Positions 51,966 through 60,870 are shown, counted from the first letter of the stretch. The stretch is DNA of 64,000 bases from JAOUGY01 sp963785075 (GCA_963785075.1 CAWATW010000011.1:65166-129165); one strand, 5' to 3'. Numbers and translations are program-made. Notes: a model not told the origin generated them from the letters alone.

Positions 51966-53488
51966 CGCAAGTCCTCCACAGTGATTGAACCGGCATCGAC
52001 CTGGACGTCGATGATGAGCAATGGTGTGGAACCGGTCCGGTAGCGGGCGGAGCGGTCGATTCCATCCTGCGAGCCGTCGGGAGTGTCGATGTCACCGAGA
52101 CCCACTTCCGCGTTGACCTCGGCCGTGATTCCCTCAGGGAGGATCACCGTGACCGAACCCACGTCCACGGTTGCTTCGATCCGCGTTGGCCGCTCCAGAG
52201 TCAGGTTGGAAAAGTCGAGCGTCATGTCGCCTGCGCCGAGTCGATACTCGTCCTGGAGGTCGTCCGGATCGCTCGCCGAGAACACGACTTCTCCTCCGAA
52301 GCCGATGGGGGCAGGATCCTGGCCTTCGCTCCGGATCTGGATCTGGCCGGCGTCGGCCTCAGCGTCGATCTTCAAAGATCCATTGTCACCGTCGATCTGA
52401 CGTCGAGTGCTGATCTCGCCGAGTCCGGCTTCGACCGAGTCGAAAACCCGCACCTCTCCCGCCGCCACGGATGCCGTGGCGTCGACGGAGATGTCGTCGG
52501 GGACGGTGATGATGATCTGACCCAGCCGCAGGTCGGCGTCGAACGAGACGTCGGCGCCGGCGAAGTCGACGTTGCTCAGATCGATTTCCATGGTGCCGAC
52601 GTCGGCTGTGTACGCGGTCTGAATGTCGCTCACCGTCTGCGGCTCGTATCGAACGTCTTCGCTGCTCAGATCGAGATCACCGAGTGGCGAAACGAGCAGT
52701 GCGGGTATGAGGATCACCCCCAGGACGATGAGACCCCGAGCCCTACCGGCGATGCTCCCGATGAGCAGACCGAGACCGATCACCAGCACGGCGGTTCCCA
52801 GATAGTGGCGTGCCGCCACCTCATACCCGCCAACGGTGTCGAAGAAGCCCATCACTCCGAGCACGATGAGTCCGACTGCGATCGTCACGCGGCCGAGAAT
52901 CGAGCGCGGCCGGGGAGTGGGTGGAATCGGTGGAGGCGTCGGTGCTGCCGGTACCGGCGGCTCCGGGGGAGCGGCCGGAGGTTCCCCGGGTCCATCACCC
53001 GGCTTGGTGTCGAGCACGGACGTCGTACTGAGGTCCGTGGGTGTTTCGGTGGTCATGTCGGTTGTTTCCTCCTCGGTCGAGCCCAGACCCAGGTCGCCGC
53101 GATACAAGAGGACCCCAACGAGGATCAGGAGCGCGGCGAGCGCGAGGTCGGTGTCGATCAAACCGGTCGACTCCACGGCGACGAGGACCGCCAACACCAC
53201 CAGCCCCACTCCGATCCAGGCTCGAGGGCCTTCGATCCTTCCGAGGAGTCGTTCGGCTGCCGGCCGCGCGTCACCCTCTGCGGGGATCAGCAGCCATCCG
53301 GCGGCGTATGCGACGAACCCGACGCCTCCGGAGAAGGCGAGGATCACGAACACGACTCTCACGAGCCAGGTGGGAATGGAGAGGCGCCGCGCTATCGCAG
53401 CGGCCACGCCGGCGAACACACGGCCGGCCTGAGGCCGGACCAATACCCCGTCACGCGTCGATCGGTTGATCTGATCGGTTTCCATCAT
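51962..53488 (-). CDS. PspC-domain protein with LiaF-like toast-rack C-terminus
   Basis: 508 residues (ATG 53488 or the adjacent ATG 53485). A PspC domain lies at about 20-75 (GRVFAGVAAAIARRLSIPTW, then FVAYAAGWLLIPAEG). Two helices and a Pro-rich linker follow (about 165-190), then more helices (195-265). The C-terminal 230 residues are an all-beta toast-rack domain (DVGTMEIDLSNVDFAGADVS, then LRLGQIIITVPDDISVDATA and ADAGQIQIRSEG). LiaF of Firmicutes has this architecture and restrains the LiaS kinase. It is divergent from the PspC-kinase/response-regulator pair, so it probably acts as its sensor or inhibitor. Confidence 0.78.
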   Translation of the reverse strand: MMETDQINRSTRDGVLVRPQAGRVFAGVAAAIARRLSIPTWLVRVVFVILAFSGGVGFVAYAAGWLLIPAEGDARPAAERLLGRIEGPRAWIGVGLVVLAVLVAVESTGLIDTDLALAALLILVGVLLYRGDLGLGSTEEETTDMTTETPTDLSTTSVLDTKPGDGPGEPPAAPPEPPVPAAPTPPPIPPTPRPRSILGRVTIAVGLIVLGVMGFFDTVGGYEVAARHYLGTAVLVIGLGLLIGSIAGRARGLIVLGVILIPALLVSPLGDLDLSSEDVRYEPQTVSDIQTAYTADVGTMEIDLSNVDFAGADVSFDADLRLGQIIITVPDDISVDATASVAAGEVRVFDSVEAGLGEISTRRQIDGDNGSLKIDAEADAGQIQIRSEGQDPAPIGFGGEVVFSASDPDDLQDEYRLGAGDMTLDFSNLTLERPTRIEATVDVGSVTVILPEGITAEVNAEVGLGDIDTPDGSQDGIDRSARYRTGSTPLLIIDVQVDAGSITVEDLR

Positions 53489-53609
53489 GGCTCCAGCATC
53501 CGTCTCGTCGGGTGGGCCCGTCCATCGGGTATGACCCCGCTGCGACCCCGAGGAGGTGGGGAATCGTCAGGGTCATCCCGTATTGTTCCTTCATGGGCGG
53601 GGTGACACC

Positions 53610-54815
53610 ATGTCAAGTGTGATCGAGGAAGATCCCGAACTCCACTCCGACGAGACCGGGCACGGTCTGCTTCGGCGCGATCCCGATGACCAGGTCATCT
53701 CGGGGTTGGCAGCCGGCATGGCCAACCGGCTCGGCATCGAGCCCGTGTACGTCCGGGCGGCGTTCGCAGCGTTGACGATCGTGTGGGGCGTAGGCCTGTT
53801 GCTCTACCTCGGTATTTGGGCCGCCGTCAGCGGCTCGGAGCCCTACCGGCACCAGCGGGAGCCCACCGCCCGAAGGGAACGCTTTGGCCTGGCGTTCATC
53901 TTTCTGGGCAGCCTCGTGGCGCTCCGCGCCACCGGAATCTGGCCCGGCGACGGTGTTGTCTGGCCCATGACGGCCATCATCTTCGGGGCGGCTTTTCTCC
54001 TCGACCGCCAGGAGGTCGACTCTCGGGAAGCCCTGCTGCGAGTCTTCGATCCCACCGGGGGTCGGTTGCGGTCGAGGACCCTCATCGGCGTTGTCCTGCT
54101 GGTCGTGGGGGTTGCCCTGTTCGGGTCCGCCGCAGTGCCCAATCTCGGTTCGACCGTGTTTGCGGTGGTCATCACCGGTCTCGGCGTCACGCTGGTGTTC
54201 GGCCCTTGGATGATCCGACTGGCATCCGACCTGGGTCGTGAACGCCGAGAGAGGATCCGGCAGGAGGAGAGAGCGGAGATGGCCGCCCATCTTCACGACT
54301 CGGTACTCCAGACGCTGGCACTCATCCAGCGGAGCGACGAGCCGAAGCGGATGGTGACGCTTGCCCGGGCACAGGAACGGGAGCTGCGGAAGTGGCTCTA
54401 CGAGCGTGCCCCCGAGTCGGGCGAGGAACGTCTCTCCGATGTGTTACAAGCGACGGCCGATCGCATCGAGGCCGACTTCGACATCCCGGTCGAGGTGGTG
54501 ACGGTCGGCGACGCACCGATGACCGACGCGATGAGAGCACTCGCCGGCGCAGCCGGGGAGGCGCTCATCAACGCGGCCAAGCATTCGAAGGTCGACAGAA
54601 TCTCCCTGTTCGTCGAGACCACCGACTCCCTTGCCGAGGTGTTCGTATCCGACCAGGGTGTCGGCTTCACGCCCGAGACGATCAATGGAGATCGGCGCGG
54701 CATAGCGGATTCGATCATCGGCCGGATGACCCGCCACGGCGGCAGCGCGGAGGTTCACAGCGAGCCGGGCGAAGGCACCGAAGTCCACCTCACCATGCCA
54801 AGGGAGATCTCATGA
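53610..54815 (+). CDS. PspC-domain-fused sensor histidine kinase (LiaS/DesK-type)
   Basis: 401 residues from ATG 53610. An N-terminal PspC domain lies at about 20-80 (DDQVISGLAAGMANRLGIEP, then LLLYLGIWAAVSGS), followed by several helices (about 90-205). A HisKA_3-like helix carries HLHDSVLQTLALIQ. HATPase_c has N box ALINAAKH, G1 SDQGVGF and a G2-like GIADSIIGRM. This is a NarL-group kinase with its sensor replaced by a PspC module. The response regulator starts inside its stop codon (ATGA). It would respond to membrane stress and is likely modulated by the divergent PspC/LiaF-like protein. Confidence 0.85.
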   Translation: MSSVIEEDPELHSDETGHGLLRRDPDDQVISGLAAGMANRLGIEPVYVRAAFAALTIVWGVGLLLYLGIWAAVSGSEPYRHQREPTARRERFGLAFIFLGSLVALRATGIWPGDGVVWPMTAIIFGAAFLLDRQEVDSREALLRVFDPTGGRLRSRTLIGVVLLVVGVALFGSAAVPNLGSTVFAVVITGLGVTLVFGPWMIRLASDLGRERRERIRQEERAEMAAHLHDSVLQTLALIQRSDEPKRMVTLARAQERELRKWLYERAPESGEERLSDVLQATADRIEADFDIPVEVVTVGDAPMTDAMRALAGAAGEALINAAKHSKVDRISLFVETTDSLAEVFVSDQGVGFTPETINGDRRGIADSIIGRMTRHGGSAEVHSEPGEGTEVHLTMPREIS

Positions 54816-55444
54816 TCAGCGTGTTTCTCGTCGACGACCATCGGCTGTTCCTGTCAGGGGTGCGAGCGGAGCTCGAAGACAGGGTCGACATCGTCGGGGC
54901 GGCATCCGACGTCGACGACGCAATCGACGGGATCCGTTCCGCCGATCCCGACGTGGTCCTCGTCGATGTTCACATGCCCGGCGGGGGAGGACTCACCGTC
55001 ATCGAACAAGTCGTCGAGACCCATCCTGAGATGCGGTTCCTCGCCCTCTCCGTCTCGGACGCGGCCGAGGATGTGATCGCGATGATCCGTGCCGGGGCGA
55101 GAGGGTACGTGACGAAGTCGATCTCGCCGGACGAGCTCGTCGACGCCATCACCCGGGTCCATGCAGGCGACGCCGTGTTCTCGCCCCGGCTGGCGGGATT
55201 CGTGCTCGATGCGTTCGCCGATACGATCACTGCGCCCATCGACCCCGAACTCGACCAGCTCACACCACGTGAGAAGGAAGTGCTCCGGCAGATCGCTCGG
55301 GGTTACGCCTACAAGCAGGTGGCGCACCGGCTCGACATAAGCATCAAGACGGTGGAAACCCACGTGTCGTCGGTGCTCAGAAAGCTGCAGCTCTCAAACC
55401 GGCACGAATTGGCACGGTGGGCTTCGAACCGGCGAATCGTCTGA
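54812..55444 (+). CDS. NarL/LuxR-family response regulator
   Basis: 210 residues from ATG 54812. The receiver domain has the phospho-Asp in VVLVDVHMPGGGG, preceded by the acidic pair in FLVDDHRL and followed by the conserved Lys in YVTKSISPDEL. The C-terminal LuxR-type helix-turn-helix reads LTPREKEVLRQIARGYAYKQ, then VAHRLDISIKTVETHVSSVL. It is coupled to the PspC-fused kinase and should activate envelope-stress genes when phosphorylated. Confidence 0.9.
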   Translation: MISVFLVDDHRLFLSGVRAELEDRVDIVGAASDVDDAIDGIRSADPDVVLVDVHMPGGGGLTVIEQVVETHPEMRFLALSVSDAAEDVIAMIRAGARGYVTKSISPDELVDAITRVHAGDAVFSPRLAGFVLDAFADTITAPIDPELDQLTPREKEVLRQIARGYAYKQVAHRLDISIKTVETHVSSVLRKLQLSNRHELARWASNRRIV

Positions 55445-55453
55445 GCCTGTGTC

Positions 55454-55942
55454 TCAGGTCCCGGCGGTCTCGACGTGTGCGATCTGTGCGCGCACGAATT
55501 GATCGATGCCGTTGACCCGGAAACTGAATCGGTGCCCGGGCGGGAGCATCTTCAGCGCCACATCGGCGTCGAGTATGTCGAACTCGTCCACGGGGTAGGT
55601 CACGTCGTGGCGTCGAATGGTGGCATGCCCTACGGCTCTGGCGTTCTCGAGCCAATCGACGTGAGTGCCATACGGCAGGGGGATCACGAACCCGCCGGTC
55701 ACGGGGTCGGCGACGACGGGGGTCCGGTGGACCTCACCGGTCCTCCGACCGCGGGTCTCGATCGTGCTCGCGTACCAGCCGCCCTTCCCTGAGCGCTTGA
55801 GCATCCATGGGTTCAACGTGTCACGGTTGAATCGCCGGATGGCCTCGTTGATCGAAGGTCGGCCGAGGATCGTGCTGAAGACGATCGGGATCAGGAACAG
55901 TGCGCCGATCACCACCAGGAGCCCGAGCATCCATCGTTTCAT
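55454..55942 (-). CDS. DUF385/deazaflavin-dependent nitroreductase-like protein, membrane-anchored
   Basis: 162 residues. One N-terminal helix (WMLGLLVVIGALFLIPIVFS) is followed by the DUF385 split-barrel (LETRGRRTG-type motif seen as IETRGRRTGEVHRTPVVADP, then GFVIPLPYGTHVDWLENARA). Relatives such as Ddn bind F420 and reduce nitro compounds or quinones; others are haem or fatty-acid binders. F420 binding is plausible from the GRRTG motif but not proven. The gene converges with the response regulator. Confidence 0.7.
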   Translation of the reverse strand: MKRWMLGLLVVIGALFLIPIVFSTILGRPSINEAIRRFNRDTLNPWMLKRSGKGGWYASTIETRGRRTGEVHRTPVVADPVTGGFVIPLPYGTHVDWLENARAVGHATIRRHDVTYPVDEFDILDADVALKMLPPGHRFSFRVNGIDQFVRAQIAHVETAGT

Positions 55943-56049
55943 CGAGGCCTCCTCGTCCGGCTAGCCCAATCGTGGGGCTCTCCGGAGCCGACCGCCAGGG
56001 CAGAACGACCGGACCGTGACTGCCCATCCCGCAACCGGAGGTCGCGCGC

Positions 56050-57291
56050 TCACCGGGCGGTCTCGGTGCCCTTCACGAGGTCGCCCGCCTTCCAGACGTG
56101 TGTGACATGGTCTGGACCCACGAGTACCCCGAGGTCGGCAAGCGGGTCGGCATCGAGACAGATGACGTCGGAATCGAACCCTGTCGCCAGAAGCCCGGAC
56201 CGGGGCGCTTGCGGTCCCACGGTGAGAGGTCCGTTGGCGGTTGCCGCCTCGATGGCGGCCAACGGTGACAGACCGGCCGTGACGAGGTGGCCGAGCTCGG
56301 CTGCGTTCTGGCCGATGGCGCTCCTGACGAAGATGTCGGTTCCGGTGGCCATCGTCACGCCGGCCGAAACGGCGATCTGCATGGCCTCGAGATGTCGGTC
56401 GGCGATTGCGAGGATCTTGGTGCGGGCATAGTCCGGCATGTTGAGGGCTGCACTCTGATTCACGAGCAGGTCCACGATGAAACGGGTGGGAACGAGCACG
56501 GCGTCGCATTCGACCATCGCCTGCGCAGATTCCTCGTCGAGGTAGCTTCCGTGCTCGATCGTCTTGGCGCCTGCCTCCAGGGCAGCCATGATGCCCGGCT
56601 TTCCGTGGCAGTGGGCTGCGACCACCCGCTCTGCGCGAGCTGCCTCTTCGACGATCGCCTTCAGCTCCTCGAGTGAGAACTGCTGGTGGATCGGATGGTC
56701 GATCTGGCTCATGACACCGCCGGACGCACAGACCTTGATCACCCGGGCGCCCAGCCGCAGCTGGCGCCGGACGAGTCGTCGGCAGTCGTCGGGCCCGTCG
56801 CACAGCGTGGGCGCGCCAAAATGCCGCTCGAAGAGATCGTCGACCTGGGGGATGGGCATCCCGTGGATGTCTGCGTGTCCGCCGGTCTGGGAAAGAATGC
56901 TTCCCGAGGCATAGATGGACGGGCCGACAATGGTCCCTTCCTCGACCGCCCGGGCCAGGTACACCCCGTATCCGCCGACCTCCCTGACGCTGGTGAATCC
57001 CGCCGCCAGCAGCCGGCCGATGTCCTGAGCGGCCCGCACTGCCCCCACTCTGGGGTCGTGTGTGATCAAGGCTTCGATGTTGGCCGTGTCGAGTCCCCAG
57101 AAGTGTGAATGCGTCTCCCACATGCCTGGCATGACGGCCGGGGTCGAGACCACCTCGGCTCCCGGCGTCGCAGGAGCACCCGATGTCGGCCCGGCGTACG
57201 AGATGGCGGTGCCTTCCAGAACCACCACGGCGTCGTCGATCGGGTCCCCACGGCCCGGGATCATGCGGTTCGCTTCGATGCGTGTCGTCAT
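56050..57291 (-). CDS. Metal-dependent amidohydrolase (imidazolonepropionase/prolidase-like)
   Basis: 413 residues from ATG 57291. The amidohydrolase metal site is intact: HxH in ETHSHFWG, the Lys ligand in VIKVCASGGVMS, His in VVAAHCHGKPG and IEHGSY, and the Asp in MATGTDIFV. It resembles the Sgx9260-like arginine/lysine carboxypeptidase and prolidase branch, which hydrolyses N-acyl amino acids or dipeptides. No signal peptide. The downstream start of a toast-rack-type gene overlaps its start region by 4 bp on the same strand (57288-57291). Substrate uncertain. Confidence 0.83.
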   Translation of the reverse strand: MTTRIEANRMIPGRGDPIDDAVVVLEGTAISYAGPTSGAPATPGAEVVSTPAVMPGMWETHSHFWGLDTANIEALITHDPRVGAVRAAQDIGRLLAAGFTSVREVGGYGVYLARAVEEGTIVGPSIYASGSILSQTGGHADIHGMPIPQVDDLFERHFGAPTLCDGPDDCRRLVRRQLRLGARVIKVCASGGVMSQIDHPIHQQFSLEELKAIVEEAARAERVVAAHCHGKPGIMAALEAGAKTIEHGSYLDEESAQAMVECDAVLVPTRFIVDLLVNQSAALNMPDYARTKILAIADRHLEAMQIAVSAGVTMATGTDIFVRSAIGQNAAELGHLVTAGLSPLAAIEAATANGPLTVGPQAPRSGLLATGFDSDVICLDADPLADLGVLVGPDHVTHVWKAGDLVKGTETAR

Positions 57292-57773
57292 GCTGTCTCA
57301 CCTGCCGCCCGAAGGACCGGCCGGGCGACCACGCTCAGCCCGCCAAAGATCGTGGTGGCATCGATCTGGAGCGTCGGAGCTGAGGCGGTTAGGTCGCTTG
57401 GATCGGTGTATCTCCGGTCGACGCCGGCTGCGACGCTGGCACTGTTGATCGTTACGCGCCATCCGTCGGGAACGGTGATGTCGGTTCCACCGAAGATGGT
57501 GGTCACCTGGATCAGACCGTGTCCGCCGTCCAACGACGCCCGTCGCAGGTCGAGAGCTGTCCCGCCGAAGATCGACACGATCGTGCCACCCGTGAAGGCG
57601 TTCGAGGTGGGGCGCAGCGACGAGCCGTCGAAGATCGAGACGAGGGAGATGTCGTGACCCGATGGATCGTCCCGAACCGGGAGTCGTGAGCGAGCGATGA
57701 GCGCCCCCATGGCCACGGTGCCGAGGAGGCCGGCCCCGATGGCAGCCGTCTTCTTCCAGACATTCGAAGTCAT
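57288..57773 (-). CDS. Membrane-anchored toast-rack (LiaF-like) protein
   Basis: 161 residues. One helix at the N-terminus (AAIGAGLLGTVAMGALIA) is followed by repeats of the toast-rack signature SIFDGSS / SIFGGTAL / TIFGGTDITVPDGW / TIFGGLSVVAR, typical of the LiaF/DUF2154 C-terminal domain. Its stop overlaps the amidohydrolase start by 4 bp. The domain is used for envelope-stress sensing in LiaF, which ties it by fold to the PspC system 2-4 kb away. Confidence 0.75.
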   Translation of the reverse strand: MTSNVWKKTAAIGAGLLGTVAMGALIARSRLPVRDDPSGHDISLVSIFDGSSLRPTSNAFTGGTIVSIFGGTALDLRRASLDGGHGLIQVTTIFGGTDITVPDGWRVTINSASVAAGVDRRYTDPSDLTASAPTLQIDATTIFGGLSVVARPVLRAAGETA

Positions 57774-57826
57774 GGGTGCACCCTACAGTCCGGAATGGCC
57801 ACGAACTCCCGGAGGTTGGGAGTGCC

Positions 57827-58609
57827 ATGGAGGGTCCGAGCATTCTCGGCGCGGTCGTGTCGATCGGGCGTTCACTGGTCACCACGCGGCGTCCGTCACC
57901 GAGTGGGATTGGGTGCGCCTCGACTGCGGGCTACGCCCTGGTCTTGGGCGAGATCGCCGCTCGTGGCCCGCACGCGGTCGTAGGAGCCAGGGAGATGTTG
58001 GAGTCTGTGGTCGACGATCTCGCCTGTTCCGATCCTGACACGTTCGACCGCGCAGGGGCTCTCGGCTTCTGGCTCGACCTGTACAACTCCGGGGCGCTCG
58101 CACTCGCGTTGAGGACGGCGGAGGCCGGCGACACCTCTGTGCTGAGAACTCCAGGCGCCTTCAGTGCGCCATTCGCCACGGTGGCGGGCGAGCGGCTTTC
58201 TCTCGACGCCATCGAGCACGGAAAGATCCGGCGATTCAATGATGCGCGCGTCCACGCCGCCATGGTGTGTGGTTCGATCTCGTGCCCCACGCTGCGGACC
58301 ACTCCCTATTCCGGCACCGACCTCGACGCCGTGCTCGACGATCAGCTCGACGCCTTTCTCTCATCCGGAGGAATCGTGGCCGATCGTGGCCGGAACGTGG
58401 TGCGGCTGTCACGAGTGTTCGCCTGGTTCGGCGGCGACGTCGTGCGCCCGGCCCGGATGCCGACGCTTCTTCCCGCCCGAGGGGCAAAGGTGCTCGAAGC
58501 GTTGCTTCCTCACGTCGAGGCGGATCTGCGGATGTGGATCGTGGCGGAGAGCCCGACGGTGGAGTTTCTCTCGTACGACTGGGGACTGCGTTGCACCGTG
58601 GGCAGTTAG
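57827..58609 (+). CDS. DUF547 protein
   Basis: 260 residues from ATG 57827 (GGAGGTT upstream). The DUF547 blocks are ALGFWLDLYNSGALALALRT, AMVCGSISCPTLRTTPYSGT and LDAVLDDQLDAFLSSGGIV, ending RLSRVFAWFGGDV and FLSYDWGLRCTVGS. DUF547 proteins are related to papain-like transglutaminases in fold; the Cys in GSISCP could be catalytic. No signal peptide is seen, unlike many members. Function unknown. Confidence 0.75.
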   Translation: MEGPSILGAVVSIGRSLVTTRRPSPSGIGCASTAGYALVLGEIAARGPHAVVGAREMLESVVDDLACSDPDTFDRAGALGFWLDLYNSGALALALRTAEAGDTSVLRTPGAFSAPFATVAGERLSLDAIEHGKIRRFNDARVHAAMVCGSISCPTLRTTPYSGTDLDAVLDDQLDAFLSSGGIVADRGRNVVRLSRVFAWFGGDVVRPARMPTLLPARGAKVLEALLPHVEADLRMWIVAESPTVEFLSYDWGLRCTVGS

Positions 58610-58635
58610 CGTCCCGGCGTGGCGGCCCCGAGCGC

Positions 58636-59379
58636 TCAGGCGCGGCGAACGGTGATGTCGCCGGTGGTGGTCTTGGCCGACAGCCGCACGTTGCGGGTGG
58701 CGGGTGGAGCGTTGGGATCGCGATCGGGGAGCTTGATGCGACCATTCAGAGAGTTGAGGTCTGCGTCGACCCGGACTCCGGTCGGCAGTCCGAGCATCAG
58801 GTCGCCGGAGATCGACCTCACCTCGATGGTCGAACCACTGCACCGGTCGATCCGGACGTTTCCCGAGGCTGTCGACACGGACGCATTTCCGTTGAGTTCC
58901 CGGACGCGTATGTCGCCAGATGCGAGTGAGACGTCGAGATCGCCTTCGACATGGTCGATCGATACGTCTCCCGACGCGGTGGACAGCGTTGCGTCACCGC
59001 CAACCGTTGCGAGCCGGATGTCGCCCGACGCCGACTTGATCCTGATACGGCCCACCGCCCCAACCCGGACGTCGCCGCTTGCTCCCGAGATGCTCACTTC
59101 TTCGCAGCCGTCTTCGATCGTCACGTCGGCGGCCCCCATCGAAATCTCGATGTTGGAGCGTCGAGGAACGCGCACGGTCACACGGACTCTCCCAGAGAAG
59201 AAGCCCCTCGGCTGGTGGATCAGGATCGTCTGCCCTGCTTGTGACACCTCCAGCTTGTCGGCGTCATTGGTCGTCACCTCGACCGGGCCTTGATCGATCG
59301 TGAGAACGTCGATCCGACCGGCGTTGATCTTGGCGTCCACATTCGGCGTGCCGGCTACTTCGAAGCTCCACGTGCTCAC
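58636..59379 (-). CDS. DUF4097 adhesin-like beta-helix protein
   Basis: 247 residues from GTG 59379, which overlaps the stop of the ribbon-helix-helix gene (GTGA). The sequence is a repeated beta pattern, with SGDIRL / SGDVSI / SGDIRV / SGNVRI / SGDLMLG spaced about 20 residues apart, as in DUF4097 and LiaX-type proteins. No signal peptide or helix, so it may be cytoplasmic. LiaX of enterococci uses this domain to regulate the Lia stress response; a link to the local PspC system is inference. Confidence 0.78.
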   Translation of the reverse strand: MSTWSFEVAGTPNVDAKINAGRIDVLTIDQGPVEVTTNDADKLEVSQAGQTILIHQPRGFFSGRVRVTVRVPRRSNIEISMGAADVTIEDGCEEVSISGASGDVRVGAVGRIRIKSASGDIRLATVGGDATLSTASGDVSIDHVEGDLDVSLASGDIRVRELNGNASVSTASGNVRIDRCSGSTIEVRSISGDLMLGLPTGVRVDADLNSLNGRIKLPDRDPNAPPATRNVRLSAKTTTGDITVRRA

Positions 59380-59816
59380 AGTTCGAAGCTCGTGTTGACG
59401 CGGCCACCGCGAGGGCGCCGCTGGGCCTTGCCTTCGAGGGTCTTGACGACCCACGCATTGACCGACTCGCCGTTGTCGGTCGCGAACGACTCGATGGCAT
59501 CCTTCAGTGTGGGAGGCAACCTCAGGCTGATTCGAGCGTCGAATTCCTCGTCGGCACTCCGTTTGCCGGGTTCGGCTTCTCGGACCTGAATGGTCGGTTC
59601 TCCGTCGACCAGGCCGAGGTCGACGACGTGATCGGGGAGCTGTGCCCTGATCTCTGCGGCCGCCTGATCGGCGATGTCGAGCGCCGCCTGCTGGACCGCC
59701 GGTCGCAGGATCTCGAGCATGAGCCCGATCGTCGACTCGGCGTCGGGTCCGGACATGAGCCCGGCCTGTGTCCGCACTCTCGCCTCGAGCGCAGTGATGA
59801 TGGGTTCAACGTGCAT
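59376..59816 (-). CDS. Ribbon-helix-helix DNA-binding protein
   Basis: 146 residues from ATG 59816. The C-terminal third is a ribbon-helix-helix: strand ARISLRLPPTLKDAIESFAT, then NGESVNAWVVKTLEGKAQRR. The N-terminal 90 residues are helical (VQQAALDIADQAAAEIRAQL) and probably serve dimerisation. It is translationally coupled to the DUF4097 gene. A perfect 7-bp-arm palindrome lies about 170 bp upstream, a good candidate operator for self-repression. Confidence 0.72.
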   Translation of the reverse strand: MHVEPIITALEARVRTQAGLMSGPDAESTIGLMLEILRPAVQQAALDIADQAAAEIRAQLPDHVVDLGLVDGEPTIQVREAEPGKRSADEEFDARISLRLPPTLKDAIESFATDNGESVNAWVVKTLEGKAQRRPRGGRVNTSFEL

Positions 59817-59830
59817 GGTTTCTTCTCTGC

Positions 59831-59925
59831 TCAGGGCGTCGAGCCTTCGACGTACTTGTCGATCTGGCCTGGGCCATCCTCGCATCCCTCATCGCCCGCA
59901 TCGTGTCATCGCTGAGATGCTGCAT
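59831..59925 (-). CDS. Very small ORF upstream of the ribbon-helix-helix gene, frameshifted
   Basis: ATG 59925, with GAGAGGAG upstream, reads MQHLSDDTMRAMRDARM. A one-base shift then gives IDKYVEGSTP and a TGA at 59831, 15 bp before the next start. About 31 residues. The good ribosome site and the natural-looking end suggest a real short gene. No family recognised. It may be a leader peptide or a third member of the operon. Confidence 0.4.
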
Positions 59926-59985
59926 TACGTACTCCTCTCGCTGGCGTCATCTCGACATCTGTCTGATATCGTGTTGACACCATAA

Positions 59986-60004
59986 TGATGTCACAACGAC
60001 ATCA
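59986..60004. promoter_or_regulatory. Palindromic operator candidate TGATGTC-N5-GACATCA
   Basis: A perfect 7-bp inverted repeat separated by 5 bases, just after a minus-strand TTGACA (-35-like, 60008-60013). It lies upstream of the small ORF, the ribbon-helix-helix gene and the DUF4097 gene. A binding site there would block the promoter. Ribbon-helix-helix or TetR/GntR-type proteins bind such sites. Confidence 0.6.
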
Positions 60005-60050
60005 CCATGTCAAGAGGCGGTGTCAGGAGCTCGGATCTGGACGACAGGTT

Positions 60051-60716
60051 TCAAGCCAGGTCTCGGGCCCACCTTCGAGCTCCGAGCACCAGGGCCCCGA
60101 CCGTGAGCACGGCGGCGATCACGTCTGCGGGGATCACGAGTCGAAGCATGTCGGGCGCTTGCACATCCCAGCCTCCGTCGGGCCCAAAGCCGATGACTGC
60201 CATGTAGCGCGTGAGTGAGAACACGCACATGGTCCCCATGAACACGCCGGCAGCCGGGCCCGCCCATCGAGTGGTCAGCATTCGGCGAACGCCGAGATAG
60301 AAGCCCGAGGTGGTCCAGGCGATGTCCAACACCGACAGCAACTGGAGGTACTGCAGCGACGGCTGATATCGCAGGGCGGCCGACGATGCCAGCGTGACCA
60401 GCGCCGCGAAACCGGTGACCAGCGCCACGAGGGCGGCGTCGGTGCCGAGCCGTGAGGCAAACCTGGACCGAGCCGCGAAAGCGGGTGGGTCGAACACCGA
60501 GGCGAGGCGACAGGTGAGGGCGAAGATCGCAGCGGTCAGAGCGACCAGATGGAGCGTCACAATCACGAGTCGGCTGTCGTCCGACGTCGAACCCGACAAC
60601 AACCCGATCGGCGAGATCGCCACGCCGATCAGGACCCAGCGGGTACTCACGCGCAGACCGGCCTCGAAGGGATGGTCGATCGGCGACTCGGTCGTGCGAA
60701 CGGTCGGTTGTTGCAT
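60051..60716 (-). CDS. Five- or six-helix membrane protein of unknown function
   Basis: 221 residues from ATG 60716. Helices are at about 27-45, 51-72, 90-112, 125-146, 155-178 and 195-215 (for example TLHLVALTAAIFALTCRLAS and VIPADVIAAVLTVGALVLGA). The termini are basic and cytoplasmic. Overall build resembles small actinobacterial integral membrane proteins with no assigned role. No motif for transport or catalysis is visible. Confidence 0.65.
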   Translation of the reverse strand: MQQPTVRTTESPIDHPFEAGLRVSTRWVLIGVAISPIGLLSGSTSDDSRLVIVTLHLVALTAAIFALTCRLASVFDPPAFAARSRFASRLGTDAALVALVTGFAALVTLASSAALRYQPSLQYLQLLSVLDIAWTTSGFYLGVRRMLTTRWAGPAAGVFMGTMCVFSLTRYMAVIGFGPDGGWDVQAPDMLRLVIPADVIAAVLTVGALVLGARRWARDLA

Positions 60717-60811
60717 GCCACGATCTTGGTCGAAACCCTCCGGTATCACGGGTCATCTTCGTGCGTCGTAGACCCGTCGAGGCTTTTCCGAAACCAATTC
60801 GATTAATTCCC

Positions 60812-60841
60812 TTGACACGGCCGAAGACAGCTACGTACGGT
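60812..60841 (+). promoter_or_regulatory. Sigma-70-type promoter of the small gene
   Basis: TTGACA at 60812-60817 and TACGGT at 60836-60841, 18 bases apart, preceded by an AT-rich stretch (AACCAATTCGATTAATTCC) that resembles an UP element. It lies 30 bp before the start of the 61-residue gene. Confidence 0.55.
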
Positions 60842-60870
60842 GCCATGCACGCCGCTAGGAGGTGCTGAGA

